Origin: Vespula vulgaris
Taxonomy: Eukaryota > Arthropoda > Insecta > Hymenoptera > Vespidae
Assembly: GCF_905475345.1 (NCBI RefSeq)
Contig: NC_066586.1
Location: 18,041,812 to 18,105,811 of the forward strand
Reading direction: 5' to 3'
Length of the DNA: 64,000 nucleotides
Position numbers and translations under genes: made by a program. Shown in pieces: positions 1-12,840 of this stretch; within the stretch, counting starts at the first letter, position 1, and each line of letters begins with the position of its first letter. The notes under the pieces are model-generated. The model saw only the letters and a program-made list of their open reading frames with translations. It did no database searches and was not told the DNA's origin.

Positions 1-1890
1 GTTCATTCCTTCTTAAAACTAATTCCATAAAGACAGATAATAATGGTTTCCTAAAAATGAAAAAAATATATCAATAAAATATACTAGCACGTAATACAAC
101 ATATTTTTTTACGATCGATTTACTAAAATTTAAAAATTAAAGTATGTATACTAACCTTAGCACAACTCCATATACAGCATAATTTGTTACAATTATACAA
201 GTTTCTATATATGGTGTCTCAATTTTTATATCTTTCATTTTTGATGATAGCGTATATGAGCTTTCCAAGTCATGAGATAATTTTTCAGATGTCGTGTTTG
301 CAAAGTCAATAAATCTATATACAGCATGAATAATTTCTTTACTATTCTCAAAAGAAAACTGATCAATGATACATCCTGGATTAAACTTATAATCTCTGTT
401 TGGATTGACTTCAGACATTTGATCAGATATTACATATAAAGTGTATTGTGTGGCATCAGTAACAAAAAACAATCGGTGGGTTAATAAAATATTTTCAGAA
501 GATTCAGGTACTTTATGAATAGACAAAGGATCAGCATCAAAATCTGATCCATGTACCTATAAATGAAATAAATAAAAAATATTATATTTTTATAAATTTA
601 TCTTGTATACTTCATATATAGAATAGTACACAATCATCCTTACAGTTACATGACTGCTCTCAAGATGATAGCACGTATATATTTGTTGGCCTTTCTTGTC
701 ATATTGTGGTGTAAGAAATGTGTCTTTTGACATTGGTTCTGGATTTACTGTACCAATATAATCTTCAGAACATGAATCAATATTGAGAATTGCCAAATTA
801 CTAGTTTTATTAGTTCCAGTATCTGTAAAAATAATTAGAGCATATTTTTTTAAACTGAATTAGGTTTCTATAATTATATATTAAATAAAACAATTACCAT
901 GATATCGTGTATTTTCTCCTAAGTTTTGATTTTTTGTTTCCACTAATTTTTGTCTAAGAATAGCAAGCTTTTCTACAGATAACTGCTTAAGTCCTTGCAA
1001 TCTAGATCTTGTAGAAGCAAAAGACTTTGTATTTTCATAAATCATTTCATTTGTCGGTGATTGTGTAAACATTTCTCCATTTTCAAATTGACGTGTATAA
1101 CTATATGCGCGATGTTCTAACAATAAACGCCACTGCTGTTTTGCTTTACTTGTTATTAAAAGTGAGATGCTATCATTACTTTTTTCTTTACAAATATGTA
1201 GACTAATAATATGTCCATTAACATGAGCTGTGCCTACTTGTTGACCATTTTCAAGATTTATTAATATTACTTCTCCATATTCAGTGCCAACAATGCCCAT
1301 ATTTGTAGACGTTTTTGTATCTTGCCACCAAATTAAGGCTGTTGGTCTATAAATGTATACGTATAATAAAATAATTATTACAATAAAACTATTATTGAAT
1401 AAACAAATAGTAATAAAATTAATATAAAAAGTAATACGCTTATATCGAATTACTCTTACTTGGAATGTGAAGACTGTGAACCAACATATGTAATTGTTGT
1501 TATATCATCAGTACGCCATTGTTCACTAAGAGTACACTTTTCGTCAACTAATTTTAAGACAGGAATTATATATAAACAACTATCAGTAGTAGTTGCTAAA
1601 AGCCAAGACCCATACGGATCAAAACAAAAAGCTGTTATTTGTTTATTAGTTCCTTTAAACCAAGGAATTCTTTTAATAATCGGTGTAGAGGATATGTCCT
1701 TTTTATAATAAAGTATAATATCAGCATTTCCAGTCGATAGTGCTAAAAATAATCTCTTTTCATATTCACATTGGGCACTATGCTGTATATCTGATGCTTT
1801 AATAAAACATTGCAATTTAAATAATCTTTGTTCATTGAAATTTATAGTTCCTTGATAACCTCCTATAGCTTTATTTTCAGTCATCATCAT
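1..1890 (-). CDS. Beta-propeller-like protein, 5' part, unrecognised family (partial)
   Basis: Five exons on the minus strand join in frame: 1890-1460, 1346-898, 822-644, 556-156 and 50-1, giving about 503 residues before the window edge. Each junction is GT-AG and keeps phase (for example SHSK/PTALIWW and TRYH/DTGTNK). The N-terminal part has WD40-like strands (ITAFCFDPYGSWLLATTTD; GIVGTEYGEVILINL), so I expect a propeller. The last residues seen (KPLLSVFMELVLRRNE) look helical and may begin an alpha-solenoid, as in vesicle-tethering or coat-like proteins. That is an inference and I could not name the family. The start is the MMM cluster at 1890-1882. The frame stays open a few codons upstream to a stop, and an acceptor-like site near 1922 suggests an upstream 5'UTR exon. 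Exon structure is well supported; function is unknown. Confidence 0.75.
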
Positions 1891-3076
1891 ATAACCCCAG
1901 CTAACGTTTAATATCTTTTATGATAAAACCTAAAATAAAAATAAATTAAACAAAATTAGAATCTACGTGTAAAATCATTTAAATTATTCAATTTATTTAA
2001 TCCTCAAAATTATAAATATCGATTAAAAATTATTAAAATCACTATAGATAAAAAAGTTCTAAAATAAAGAGAACATTACGTTATTAATATACTTTACGAA
2101 AGAGTATTTTCAATGCATATAAACGTAAAATTCTATTCATAATTCTTGATATATAGACAGTAAAGTTCTACTAACCAAACTCGTATAAGGTACTTTTATA
2201 CTTCAACGTTATATAATACGCTTTAAAACAAGAGAAACCAAGATCACAATCATTTTTATCGTATCCTGCTATTTCATGGGGGTAACTTTCTATTAAATTT
2301 ACCAAACGTCAAAACTTCAAGGTTATGTTAGACTATCTTTGAAAATGAAGAGTGTAATGGCCTATTTAGTAACATTACCGCTAGGCGTCGTGTTTTCTCG
2401 AGAGCACTTAAACACCAAGTGAAAAAAATAAATATAAGTTCTGAATACGTGAATCATGACGTCTAAAGCAGGGTTCACTCGTCAGCTCTACTGACAAATT
2501 TTCGAGAAAATCCGTGACGAAACGCACTCGTAGAACTATTAAGAGAGACTATTCATCACCTTTCACTCCAAAGCGTTCTATGTGACTTCAGCGACACATG
2601 TACGGACAAAATATGAACTACAAGCGCTAAGATCGCGCGCCCCCTTCCTTCACTTATGCGCCACCTATATTCACGTTAGCCTAACAAAATTTTTAGGCAT
2701 AGAATAAAAGTAGGATTAATGAAACTCACGCTTCTTTCACAGCTCTCACATTTATATCCTTTTTCAATGGTGGCACGTGCATCTCGCATTTCATCCATGT
2801 AGAGAGGAGGAAAGAAAGAAAAAAAAAGCCAGAGAAAAAGAAAAAGAAAGGCAAAAGCAGACAGCAAAAATGAAAGACAGAAAAGAAGAAAAAAAGAAAA
2901 AGAAAAAGAAAACTAAGCCATAATAGTATATAAAACAATTCGTTTCTTTTCTACCATTATATATTTGATGAAATTCGTCTAATTTTATATAATTTGAAAG
3001 AAATTACAGATACGTCGTAACACCGATATTATGCATTTATTTTACGATATAAATACATAATGAATATAATTGATAG

Positions 3077-3078
<2 letters not shown>

Positions 3079-3130
<52 letters not shown>
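3079..3130. repeat. (AT)n microsatellite
   Basis: An uninterrupted alternating AT run of about 50 bases in AT-rich intergenic DNA. Confidence 0.95.
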
Positions 3131-3135
<5 letters not shown>

Positions 3136-3799
3136 TAAAGATTTTGTTAAATAATTTTTTGTAAAAAAATAATAATTAGTGAATACTATATATTATTTTA
3201 TATGAGTATATACGTATATATGTGCTTTTTTTCTTACTTTTTCTTTTTATCATTATTATATTATTATATTATATTATTATAATCGCGTAAACGTTGACCG
3301 TGTGAAAAAGTACTGATGTAGCGAGCTAAGAAGCTAAGAATGGGCAATAAATCAAAACTTGCGAATATGAGGACGAAAAATGTTGACCTTTTGATTAAAT
3401 CTTTTTTTCTCATATTTAGATCTTGATACAACAAATCGAGCGATATAATTATATACAAAGATCCTAGTAATTCTCAATACTTTCTAAAGAGGCACGACAA
3501 TATATTATTACACGGAAACAAAATACGCACGCCATTTAATCTTGACATCAAAATCAGTGAAACAAAACGGTAAGGAGAAGAGAAGATAACTTCTCTTTCA
3601 ATGCTAATTTCAAGAGGCGCCACTATACGAAACTTATTTTTCACAAAAAATATCGAAAATAGCATATACATCAACAATGAATTCAAAAGTATTTTCTGAT
3701 CGATTTTAATAAAAAAAGATCTCATTTCAGTCTTATTTTAAAGATGGAGATGATTTTCGAATTTTCAAAAAAGCTTCATTTTTATGCATAAACTGTTGT

Positions 3800-3800
3800 C

Positions 3801-3828
<28 letters not shown>
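3800..3828. repeat. Poly-A homopolymer run
   Basis: A run of just under 30 adenines. No target-site duplication or retroposed body was recognised next to it. Confidence 0.9.
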
Positions 3829-3835
<7 letters not shown>

Positions 3836-4687
3836 TCTTCAATGGAAAAACCAAGTCAAAAACAAGTAATATTTCGACAAGTGACTTAATTCGATGACGT
3901 TAAAATTCGATGACAAGAAATATTATCTTGCGTTTATCTAAATTATTTCACGTCAAGCTTAGACCGATAAAATGACTGCAAACGAATATCTTTCGAACTT
4001 GTGTCTTCTTCAAAAATCGATTTTAAAGTATGCTCGGTGATAAATTCTTTTAAATCTTTAACAACTACAACTCCTTTTCCTTCCTCTTCTAATTTAGATT
4101 TTACAAGAAACTGTAAATCTTCTTTAAAAAAACGACGAGATCTTAAGAATATTAAAATGAAAAGCAGACTTCAATATCTTTTGATGCTCTTGTGATTTGT
4201 CATTTGTCATTTGTCGAATGAAATTCGATGTTCAGTATTATTAAATATATAAAGTTTTTGTTTATTTGAACTAGTTTACATTATTTATCAATCCAATAAA
4301 AAACTGAAGTTGCAAGTATCTTTTTTTAAGATGTTTGAATACCTATGCTCTATATACATAACGCGCGCGCGCACATTACATTTATTTACACAATATCTTA
4401 TAATATATATAAGATTTATATAACATTTTAAAAAAAATATTGCACACAAGAGAATTAGTTATTCCTGGTATTGTTATGTAAGTTATTATATAAACAATAA
4501 GAAAAAACTTTGTTGAACTACCAAAATATTGGCAATTAATGTTTACATATTAAATGTTTATATACATATATATATATAAAGACAATTTTACTGAATACAA
4601 GAAAAGTTCTCTAATTTTTCAAAATTATAATTAATTCCTTTGATAAATTTTAGAAATAAATAATTGATATTCAGTGTAGAAAATAAT

Positions 4688-6169
4688 TTATTTTCTTACA
4701 TATTGCATATATTTCATAAAAACATCATCTTCCTTCCAAGTCCGTTTTCTACGTGGAATATTATTATTAAGAGCATCCATCCAATCTTTCGTATATTTTA
4801 AATCTACTAATATACCTAAGATTTGATTAAGAGTAAGATTTTTATTACTTCCACTGTTCCACTGTAAATATTTGTCTAATGGTAGTTTCTCCATACGTAT
4901 ACCTTCTTTTTTAGCTTTAGCTAAAGAATAAGGTTGAGGAGATGTCTAAAAAAAAGCAACAAAAAAATATAAATCAAATAATTTAGAAAACTTTTATTAT
5001 AAAATATCTTACCTTATCCACTATTGCTCCAATAATATAAGTTTTGTCAGGATCATAAGATATCATTTCGTTTCTACAATGCGGTGTTAGATATACTAAT
5101 TTATCTTTATCGAATATATCAAGATAGGACTTAGAAGTAATATTTAACGGAAAGCTATCATTGTAAATATTTGGAACTAAATTATGAAGCATTGACATAA
5201 ATTGACTATTTGTTGGTGCATTACACAAATAAAGCTGAACTGGACATTTATGCATACGATTCTTCACAAAACTTAGTACTATTTGTTTAGCACAATTCTT
5301 CATTTCATAATTTGTCATTACATGATCGTATCCGCAATCAAATACTATACTTGGCTCAAACATTGAAGATATTGATAGATTCAAGTTTAAAAAATTATCT
5401 AATGTACTTTCATAAATACGTAAAAATAAAGTATTCTTTGAAAGACCATATTTTATACCACTAGGACATTCTTCTTCTCGTTTGCTCTGTTTTAAACGTG
5501 TTAATTCTATCTTTTCTTTATGTTTCTTCATCATATTTTCTTGTTTTATTTCATTTAGAAAGAGAAATCGAATATATTTCCTATAAATATATGCATAATG
5601 TTAAATTATAAATTCCAAAAAAGGAAATAATTATTAAACATTAAAAAAGTTCTATTATATACAAACTTGTATAATAATAAAATTTAATATAAAATATAAT
5701 TAAAAAGATATTAGAATTAATGAATATTTACAATTCTTAAATAAATATGATAATTTATCACGGATTTTTCTTATTAAAAAATCTTGATAAAATTTGAAAT
5801 AATCAATTACTGAATATTATTCAATTACCTTTGATGTGTCTTAGTTGCATTTAACATATATAACCAATCTTTTGGTCGTAATTTTGCGGGAACATCTTTA
5901 TTCACTTCTCGCATATAATCAATTTCGTATTGTAACAATTTATACTTTTTCATTATTACAGAATCTTCTAAAAGTTTTTGTAATTTCTCGTTATCATTCT
6001 CATCAATTTCTTTTCTTGTTTTGATAAGTGTAACTTCAGAAAAATTACGTTTTATAAAACGTGTTATTTGAATTTTACTAAGATTAGTATTAAATGGTGA
6101 TGATACAATAAAAATTGATGAAAATTTTCTTAATAAAACTATACTATTCTTAAGACCAAAATTATACAT
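4688..6169 (-). CDS. TRMT10C: Mitochondrial tRNA methyltransferase 10 C / RNase P subunit 1-like
   Basis: Three exons (6169-5829, 5580-5013, 4945-4688) join in frame to 388 codons, close to the roughly 400 residues of animal TRMT10C (MRPP1). The N-terminus is basic and Ser/Asn-rich without acidic residues (NFGLKNSIVLLRKFSSIF), fitting a mitochondrial presequence. A basic charged helix follows (MMKKHKEKIELTRLKQSKRE), then the SPOUT-fold TRM10 domain with the family hallmarks VYLTPHCRNEM, DPDKTYIIGAIVDK and SLAKAKKEGIRMEKLPLDKYL. In animals this protein methylates N1 of purine 9 of mitochondrial tRNAs with an SDR5C1 partner and forms protein-only RNase P with MRPP3. The presequence-like start and the MRPP1-like helical linker favour TRMT10C over the cytosolic TRMT10A. 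Its start lies 565 bp from the oppositely oriented FBXL4 start, so a shared promoter region is likely. Confidence 0.88.
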
Positions 6170-6733
6170 TATATAAGCTAGAATATAAATATTATTTTAA
6201 ATTACTTTTAATTAATTCTTTACATTGAAATAAACGAGACACTTTTATTATTTCTGATACACTGCATGCTTTACGTATATCATAGAATAAATACATAAAA
6301 CTAGTGGTTCAAAGCTCGGCTCAAAATTTGTCCGCTGTAAATATGAAATCATCGTTACCGACATTATTAATTTCTTTGAATTTCTTATAAATATTTATAA
6401 ATATTTCTAATTGAAAAATTAGGATACGTGTTTGCATACAGATGTACACACATACACACACAATTATTTTATATTTTTTGTATTCATACAAAATCCATGT
6501 GTGTATATATGAATTATAACACATACACACAACACACACGCGCGTGATTCCAAAGAAACGGAAGAGTAAAAAAATGTTCACTACTGTCTATTTGAATGAA
6601 AGTATTCGTATCGTACAAGATTCAAGAATGAACTAAAGCTTTAGCGCGAAAGCTGTTTACGTCGATACTTGTATATACTGTTATAATATTTAAATGAGCG
6701 TTTTTAATAAATCGGTGGTAGATCGTGAATGTC
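6170..6733. promoter_or_regulatory. Divergent promoter region between TRMT10C and FBXL4
   Basis: This 564-bp gap separates two head-to-head genes and must contain both transcription starts. It holds a CA/TG-rich microsatellite stretch at about 6445-6545 and a near-palindrome around an AGCTTTAGCGCGAAAGCT core near 6638. No TATA box at a convincing distance was identified. Both flanking genes act in mitochondrial maintenance in other animals, so co-regulation is possible but not shown. Confidence 0.5.
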
Positions 6734-9315
6734 ATGATACCTCATGATGAAACAAAATTTGAAGTTGTACCAATAAATAATAATAATAATTCTACAGGAA
6801 AAAATGAATCTGTCATTTTTGTTGAACAATTTGTTAAAGACGTGTGTGATTTTAGTTCTCAGTATGGTAGTAATATCAGTATTTCCTACACAGCGTACAA
6901 TGTTGCTGGAAACCCAAGTAAATTTCCTGATTATGGAGACTTTCCACAAGCCTTTGTCATGGTATGTTGAATTAAAGATCTTAATCACGTTTGAGTGTCA
7001 TTGAAAATGTTTATATTTTATACTAAGAGAACTATGTTAATTGTCTATTGTCAACAATGTTATATTTACTTTGATCTCATAAATATAAACATTAATAATC
7101 ATAGAGAACGTATGGACCATGGTGGAATAAAGCACCTTCAAGGTTAGAGGATTACATGATACAGAATAATGAAAGTGTAATTAGCCAAGACTACATTGGT
7201 ATGTAATATATAAAAAAGAAATATTTATATTATGATACATAGATCATAAAGTAATATATTTTTTGTTATATAAAGATGTTGAATATTATCAAGAGGTATA
7301 TCCTATCCGAATATCAATATATGAAACCTATAATCCAGGCAGTGTAGTTGGTATATGGGTACAAAATCCTTGTGGGCAATGGTTTCAGTTATGGAATGGA
7401 CCCCCTCAATTTGTACCTCAAAGACCACGTATTTTTTCACCACCTTTGAAGACTTGTCATTTTAAAACAAAAATGGTCAGATTAGAATTTAATCATGACT
7501 TATTGGATTACTATACAGAACTGGATGCCGTACTTCTCATTGGAACATCTGAATTGATAATGCCTCGTAATCATATGTACCATCAAAATTTAAGTAATTT
7601 GTTACAAGAGTTAGACTGTAATGGATATAATGAAGATATATATAATTTAACACCTGATTATTTGAAAGCTAATCAAGATTTGACTATACTTAAAAAAATG
7701 TTTCATAAATACTGCATTCTCTATAACAGGTAGAAAATATTCATTTTATATACAATATTATTATTTTTCTTAAGAACTGATGCATATATATATATATTTA
7801 TATATACATTTACAGCAGAATAATGGATAATATATCTAAAGGCAAGTTAGTTACTACATTAGAACAACATTGCCATTCCGTACCACCTATAGAAGAAGCA
7901 TTTAACAGTTTACAAGAATTTTTACAGGAAGAGTTCCCTAAACTTATACGAGAGATGCATCTTTCTTCATCCTCTCCAATATGTAGGATATCTTTACCAA
8001 ATGACAAGACTGTATTGTCAACTTTAAACAACGTTGATAGTCGACCATGTGGTAGTTTTTCTGCACTTCCAGTAAAGTATTTGATCTTTATATTTTATTT
8101 TTCTATAACATTGCTTATATATTTATTATACTCATTTACAGGATGAAACAGTTTTAAAAATTTTAAGAAATCTAGATTTAAAGACACTCTGTCGTTTATG
8201 CAGAGTAAACCGACATTTTAGTAATATAGCAAGAGATGCTCTTCTCTATACAAGTTTGAATTTGAAACCATATTGGTATTGCCTGAATGATCATGCATTA
8301 AAACATTTAATTCCAAGGTGTCAATATTTACAACGTTTAGATTTATCATGGTGTGGTAATTATAACATGATTAGTGACAGAGATCTTGTAGATTTTATTC
8401 ATTCTTGTGGTAGTCTTCTAACACATCTGCGTTTAAATTGCTGTCGCTCTATTAATGATATGGTAATTCTTGAAGTTTCAAGAATTTGTAAAAATTTAAA
8501 AGGTATGTCTTTAAACTTTTCAACGCATACCTTTTCCATATACCATACATTTTGTTTACATTCTTTTTTTAGAATTATGTTTACGTAATTGTATGGGTAT
8601 TACAAGTGATGGATTTTCAAAGTTAGAAAAACTACAGTGCCTTGAACGTCTGGAACTTTATGGAACTGCAATTGAAACTTCTATTTTATGTTCAATTTTA
8701 AGGAAAAATCCTCAAATGAGACATTTAAATTTAGCAGGAATGCATGATCGTTTAAATGTAGATGAAGTAGCAATTGAGTTAGGAAACTCTTGTCTACAAT
8801 TGGAAAGCGTTGACTTTTGGAAAGCACAAACTCTTACACCACATGGTGTAAGAGCCCTTGCTCGATGCGTTAACCTTCGAGAAGTAGATTTTGGATGGTG
8901 GTATGTGCTATTGCATTAAATATTATTTAGCTACTAAGAAAAAACGAATCACAATACAATTACATATTATGTTTATAGTGGTGGAATGGGTGCTCCAGGT
9001 GATTCATTAAGGGCGTTATTATCTTCTTGTCGTTATTTAGAAAAAGTATTCTTGGCTGCATTAAGAGGATTAACAGATAGAGACTTAGAGCCATTGTTAC
9101 TTTGCCAACGTTTGCAACAATTAGATTTGTTAGGAGCACGATCTCTTACTCCTGATATGTGTTATGGATTTTTATTATGGTGCCCTAAATTGGAAATGAT
9201 TGATCTTAGTTTTTGCGAAGGCATCACGGATTCAAAAATTCAAGAATGGCGACAAAAGTATCCACATATATCATTCAAAAGAAGTTTTCAAGCAAATGGA
9301 ACAGATTTATTATAA
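6734..9315 (+). CDS. FBXL4: F-box and leucine-rich repeat protein 4 (FBXL4)
   Basis: Seven exons (6734-6961, 7105-7198, 7276-7729, 7816-8071, 8142-8502, 8573-8900, 8979-9315) give about 685 residues; human FBXL4 has 621. The first third is the discoidin-like domain typical of this protein (FSSQYGSNISISYTAYNVAG, RTYGPWW, QDYIDVEYYQEVYPIRISIY, LDYYTELDAVLLIG). The F-box lies at about residues 340-390 (FSALPDETVLKILRNLDLKT). C-terminal leucine-rich repeats follow, with cysteine-type motifs (LQRLDLSWCGNY, LREVDFGWCGG, LEMIDLSFCEGITD). FBXL4 is an SCF substrate receptor at the mitochondrial outer membrane that restrains mitophagy by degrading BNIP3/NIX. The ATG at 6734 is the first after an in-frame stop at 6719. 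The acceptor of exon 4 is ambiguous by three bases (CAGCAG at 7813-7818), so one residue may vary. Confidence 0.95.
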
Positions 9316-9528
9316 AGTGTTTCTCTGTATTCAAAGTCTACTTTCTTAAAATTTATAAACAAATTCAGAAAGTTAAATATTTCTGATTGTAAGACTGGAA
9401 TTTATTGAAAAGATACAATTATAATTATCATGCAAATAAATCAATGCATTGCAAGAATGCATCTTAATCCTATTTGCATTATTTCTTAAAAAAGCTGAAC
9501 GGACATTGTATAATAGATTTGTACATTT

Positions 9529-9534
9529 AATAAA
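9529..9534 (+). terminator. Polyadenylation signal of FBXL4
   Basis: A canonical AATAAA lies 214 bp after the FBXL4 stop codon, followed by T-rich sequence. Confidence 0.6.
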
Positions 9535-10127
9535 ATATTGTATAAAATAATATACAAAACAATATAATTTTTTTATTCACGCAAACCTACTTTTGTGTAT
9601 AAAGTTTATTAATAAGCTATTTAATAATTTAGTTGCCTATTAAATGTAGTCGATTAGTTCGATGAAATTTAATATAAATTGTGCAAAGATTATTTTTTGT
9701 AATGTGCTAAAAATTTGATATATTTTATATAACAAAGAAAATTACGATTTTAAAAAATCGATCAATTAATTGATTTTAGTATTATAAGTATTGATGAAGT
9801 TACCAAGAGTTTTCTCTTTAACGAATACTCTTCTTCTGATCCTTTTCGCAAAACTAACTTATTTGATATTATTTCTATGATATTTGTTATGTTATGATTT
9901 TGATTATTTACTATTTGGGTGATAGAATGTAAACAAACTTTTCTTTCGTATCTTCATAATGATTGGTAGTTTCTAATATTTCAAGAATTATTTTATTGTC
10001 ACTAGAAATTTTATTGTCACTTTGAAACTGAAACGATCCAATTGTCGAGTTCGGAAAGTTACTAACAGATACAAAATATAAACATGAGACATATAGGTTA
10101 AACGCAAATTTATTTAAATAATTTGAA
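9535..10127. other. Short intergenic region upstream of ARFRP1
   Basis: AT-rich spacer between the FBXL4 polyadenylation signal and the ARFRP1 start codon. It must hold the ARFRP1 promoter and 5'UTR. A minus-strand open frame at 9911-10135 overlaps the ARFRP1 start and looks like chance. Nothing else recognisable. Confidence 0.5.
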
Positions 10128-11184
10128 ATGTACACACTTTTACACGGCTTATATAAGTACTTAGTACAAAAGGATGAATATTTTATATTAATACTTGGAC
10201 TTGATAATGCAGGAAAAACTGTGCGTGTAGAACGAACGATTTTTTAAGGTTATACGTCACTCGGTTTTCTTGTGGGATTATCTATCTCCTTTATTTTTTT
10301 ATTTTTTATTTTAGACGTATTTAGAAGCAGCTAAAACTAAATTTACAAAAAATTATAAAGGTATGAATCCAAGTAAAATCACAACAACAGTTGGATTGAA
10401 TATTGGAAAAATTGATATCGCTGGAATTCGTTTTAATTTTTGGGATCTTGGAGGACAAGAAGAACTTCAGTCCTTATGGGATAAAGTATATAATTATTAA
10501 TATTATGTTATAAGTTATATAAACACTATGTTTATAATATGATTATTTAATTACACAGTATTATGCCGAATCACATGCAGTAATTTATATTGTTGATTCA
10601 TCCGATCGTGATAGGATACCAGATTCTAAAGAAACCTTTGGTAAGTTTCTGATATATGATGATATTTATTTCCTGATGTATATTTTATAAATATCATATT
10701 ATTATGTTAGAATAATATTTTTAATTATCATTACAAAGTATATGATCTAAAAGATTAAAATATTATTTGATATAGATAGAGTAATATCATCTGAACATTT
10801 GAGAGGAGTACCCCTCTTAGTTTTAGCCAATAAGCAGGATGTTCCAGATTGCATGGGTGTTAGAGAAGTCAAACCAATATTTAATCAAAATGCACATTTA
10901 ATTGGACGAAGGGATTGTATGGTAATGCCTGTATCAGCTCTTAATGGGTATGTCAAGTTACTTTCTATTTGTTTCTTTTTTTTTATACTATTCCATTATC
11001 TTCTACATTCTATACTATAAATAATATTAGTTAGAATTATATAGAAAAATAATAAAATTGTGAACTATGAATTTTATGATAAAGAGATGGCGTAGATGAA
11101 GGTATCCATTGGCTTGTAGACTGTGTAAAAAGGAATAGCGACGTTCGCCCCCCTCGAAGTCAAGACGATAGTTGTTTATCATAA
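10128..11184 (+). CDS. ARFRP1: ADP-ribosylation factor-related protein 1 (Arf-like GTPase)
   Basis: Five exons (10128-10220, 10315-10485, 10559-10640, 10776-10947, 11085-11184) give 205 residues; the human protein has 201. All GTPase motifs are present: P-loop GLDNAGKT (24-31), switch I region with ITTTVGLNIG, switch II WDLGGQEELQSLWDKYY, NKQD, and the SAL G5 motif. The N-terminus MYTLLHGLYKYLVQKDEYF lacks Gly2, so it is not myristoylated; in ARFRP1/Arl3p proteins this end is N-acetylated for Golgi membrane targeting. The protein acts at the trans-Golgi upstream of ARL1 and golgins. It lies just upstream of AP-1 gamma, another TGN factor, though the proximity may be coincidence. The first intron opens with the weaker donor GTGCGT. 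Confidence 0.96.
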
Positions 11185-11265
11185 CCACAACATTCGTATT
11201 TAATCGTTAACTATATATTGCAGACAATACTATTAATCTTTTCCCGTATGTGTTACGTTTGTATA

Positions 11266-11271
11266 AATAAA
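11266..11271 (+). terminator. Polyadenylation signal of ARFRP1
   Basis: AATAAA lies 82 bp after the stop codon, followed within 15 bases by a T-rich tract. Confidence 0.65.
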
Positions 11272-11644
11272 ATACATTTTTTTTAAGATATAGATTTTCT
11301 TTTTATTAAATTTATTTTCGAAGTATAATAACAATATCTCTGACCATAAAAATTATCAATTTTATATTTGACATTATTTCGTTAAATCTCCTTCATTCAT
11401 AATTTGATTTAATAAAATTTATAGTCGTTCCTTAAGAATGTCCAAACGACTAACCTGACTGGTACTGATATCGAGATAATAATGGAGATAAGAGATAATG
11501 CCAACACTTCGTTCGACGTTGTATTATAATGGTGATAAAAGTGTACAAAACTGGTTGTGCAGCTGTACTTTATATGATATATAGCTAATATTTTAGTGTC
11601 ACATTTCAATTAAAAAAAATTTTCTTTTTGAGTTTTATAATATC

Positions 11645-11703
11645 ATGTGGCCTTATTACGAAACCGAAGACTGGAGTGTTTTGCCTCCTGAATACAATCG
11701 AAG
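11645..11703 (+). CDS. Candidate alternative first coding exon of AP-1 gamma
   Basis: An ATG opens 19 codons (MWPYYETEDWSVLPPEYNR) that end in phase 2 at a good donor, CGAAG/GTACGT. Phase 2 matches the exon at 14491-14552, giving ...EYNRRFNPAFNMASIKQ. The peptide is neither low-complexity nor AT-driven, and an adenine-rich stretch precedes it. The nearest downstream gene on this strand is AP-1 gamma, 2.8 kb away, so I infer an alternative N-terminus of that gene. It could instead belong to a small unrecognised transcript. Confidence 0.45.
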
Positions 11704-12749
11704 GTACGTCTGTTTATATTAATGTATGGTTGATTTGTATATATTTAAAATTTACGTTATATGATTTTCACATTTTTTCTAAGAATACATGATAAATAAA
11801 ATAATTTGAAAATATAAAAATACATTAAAAAATCATATTATATTTTATAATAAGTCTAATTTCAGAAAAATTTTTAATAAAAATCGTATATTTCCGGTAT
11901 AACATTTTTGTTATTTTTCGATTGAGAAAATAAACATATTATTATTTAGATATTTTTTGATCAAGTAACAATCGTAGTATACGTATCGTCCTTTTATCTT
12001 TAACTAATGTACACTTTCATACAAGAAAATCTTAACAAAGAACAAACATGTACATATCCACATACGATTGTGCAATGACACTTATACAATCGCTTCGTAT
12101 AATCAATTGTAAATCGTTTGGCAATTTCGTTCGATAGATGATAAATAAGATAATAATAAATGCGATTATCTTATCATGGAAGAGTATGAGTCAATTATAA
12201 ACATTCAAATGTGCAAATTTTTCGCGGGTCGGTAGTATTCTGATCATGATATCAAATAATAAAGTGTTTCGTTACACGTGAAGTAAAACAATAAAGATTT
12301 AATAGCAATTATTAAAAAGAAGAAGGAAAAGAAAATAAAAAAGAAATTAAGATAAAATTTATCATTTGTGTAAGACAATATCGTCTGTAAAAATAATGTC
12401 AACGAATATTGTCAGATGACGTTGTGTTTGACACGCAATCAAAAGAGACAAATATAGAGTCTGTTATACATCATAGGGGGAGAGATGAACGTAGATGACA
12501 AGTGCTCCGCCATTTTGATTCTCGTACGACTAGAGCGCGCGTAGTGCGGGCGATCTTTCGTCGTGTGCTCTACAGGCTGCTCGCCCGTAGAGACGTACGA
12601 TTATGAACGACGATTTACGGACCTTGATTATAAACTAAAGATTGTTTATCGAAAACGAAAATTCGTGTAACATTTACGATACTATCGAGTGAATAATCGT
12701 GTACGGTGATTACGATAAGAAAGAAAATATATATATATATAAGAAAGAG

Positions 12750-12840
12750 AAAAAGAGAGAGAGAGAGAGAGAGAGAAAATGAGTGAGTGAGTGAGTGAGA
12801 GAGAGTGGGAGGGAGGTAGAGAGGGAGAGAGAAAGAAAAT
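12750..12840. repeat. GA-rich microsatellite
   Basis: Runs of GAGA and GAGT in an interrupted tract just inside the presumed 5' region of AP-1 gamma. Such tracts are common at insect promoters and can bind GAGA-type factors; no factor is implied by sequence alone. Confidence 0.85.

Larger units (their letters stand above)
1891..4687. other. Intergenic region with low-complexity tracts, no gene seen
   Basis: This lies between the 5' end of the propeller gene and the 3' end of the TRMT10C-like gene. The first 700 bases are mixed-composition DNA that probably hold the promoter and 5'UTR of the propeller gene. Around 2800-2930 there is a GA-rich + strand (CT-rich minus strand) tract that makes open frames coding only Phe/Leu/Ser runs. 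An AT dinucleotide run sits at 3079-3130 and a poly-A run at about 3800-3828. The short open frames at 3264-3725 and 4001-4195 match no family I know and lack exon-like boundaries, so I do not call them genes. Confidence 0.6.

Noticed and set aside
2676..2938. Two overlapping Phe/Leu-rich minus-strand frames resembling membrane proteins
   Set aside because: Generated by a GA/CT low-complexity tract.
4001..4195. 64-codon + strand frame rich in Ser/Lys
   Set aside because: No family resemblance, AT-driven composition, no splice or promoter context.
9911..10135. Minus-strand frame over the ARFRP1 start
   Set aside because: Overlaps a certain exon of ARFRP1 on the other strand and has no recognisable content.
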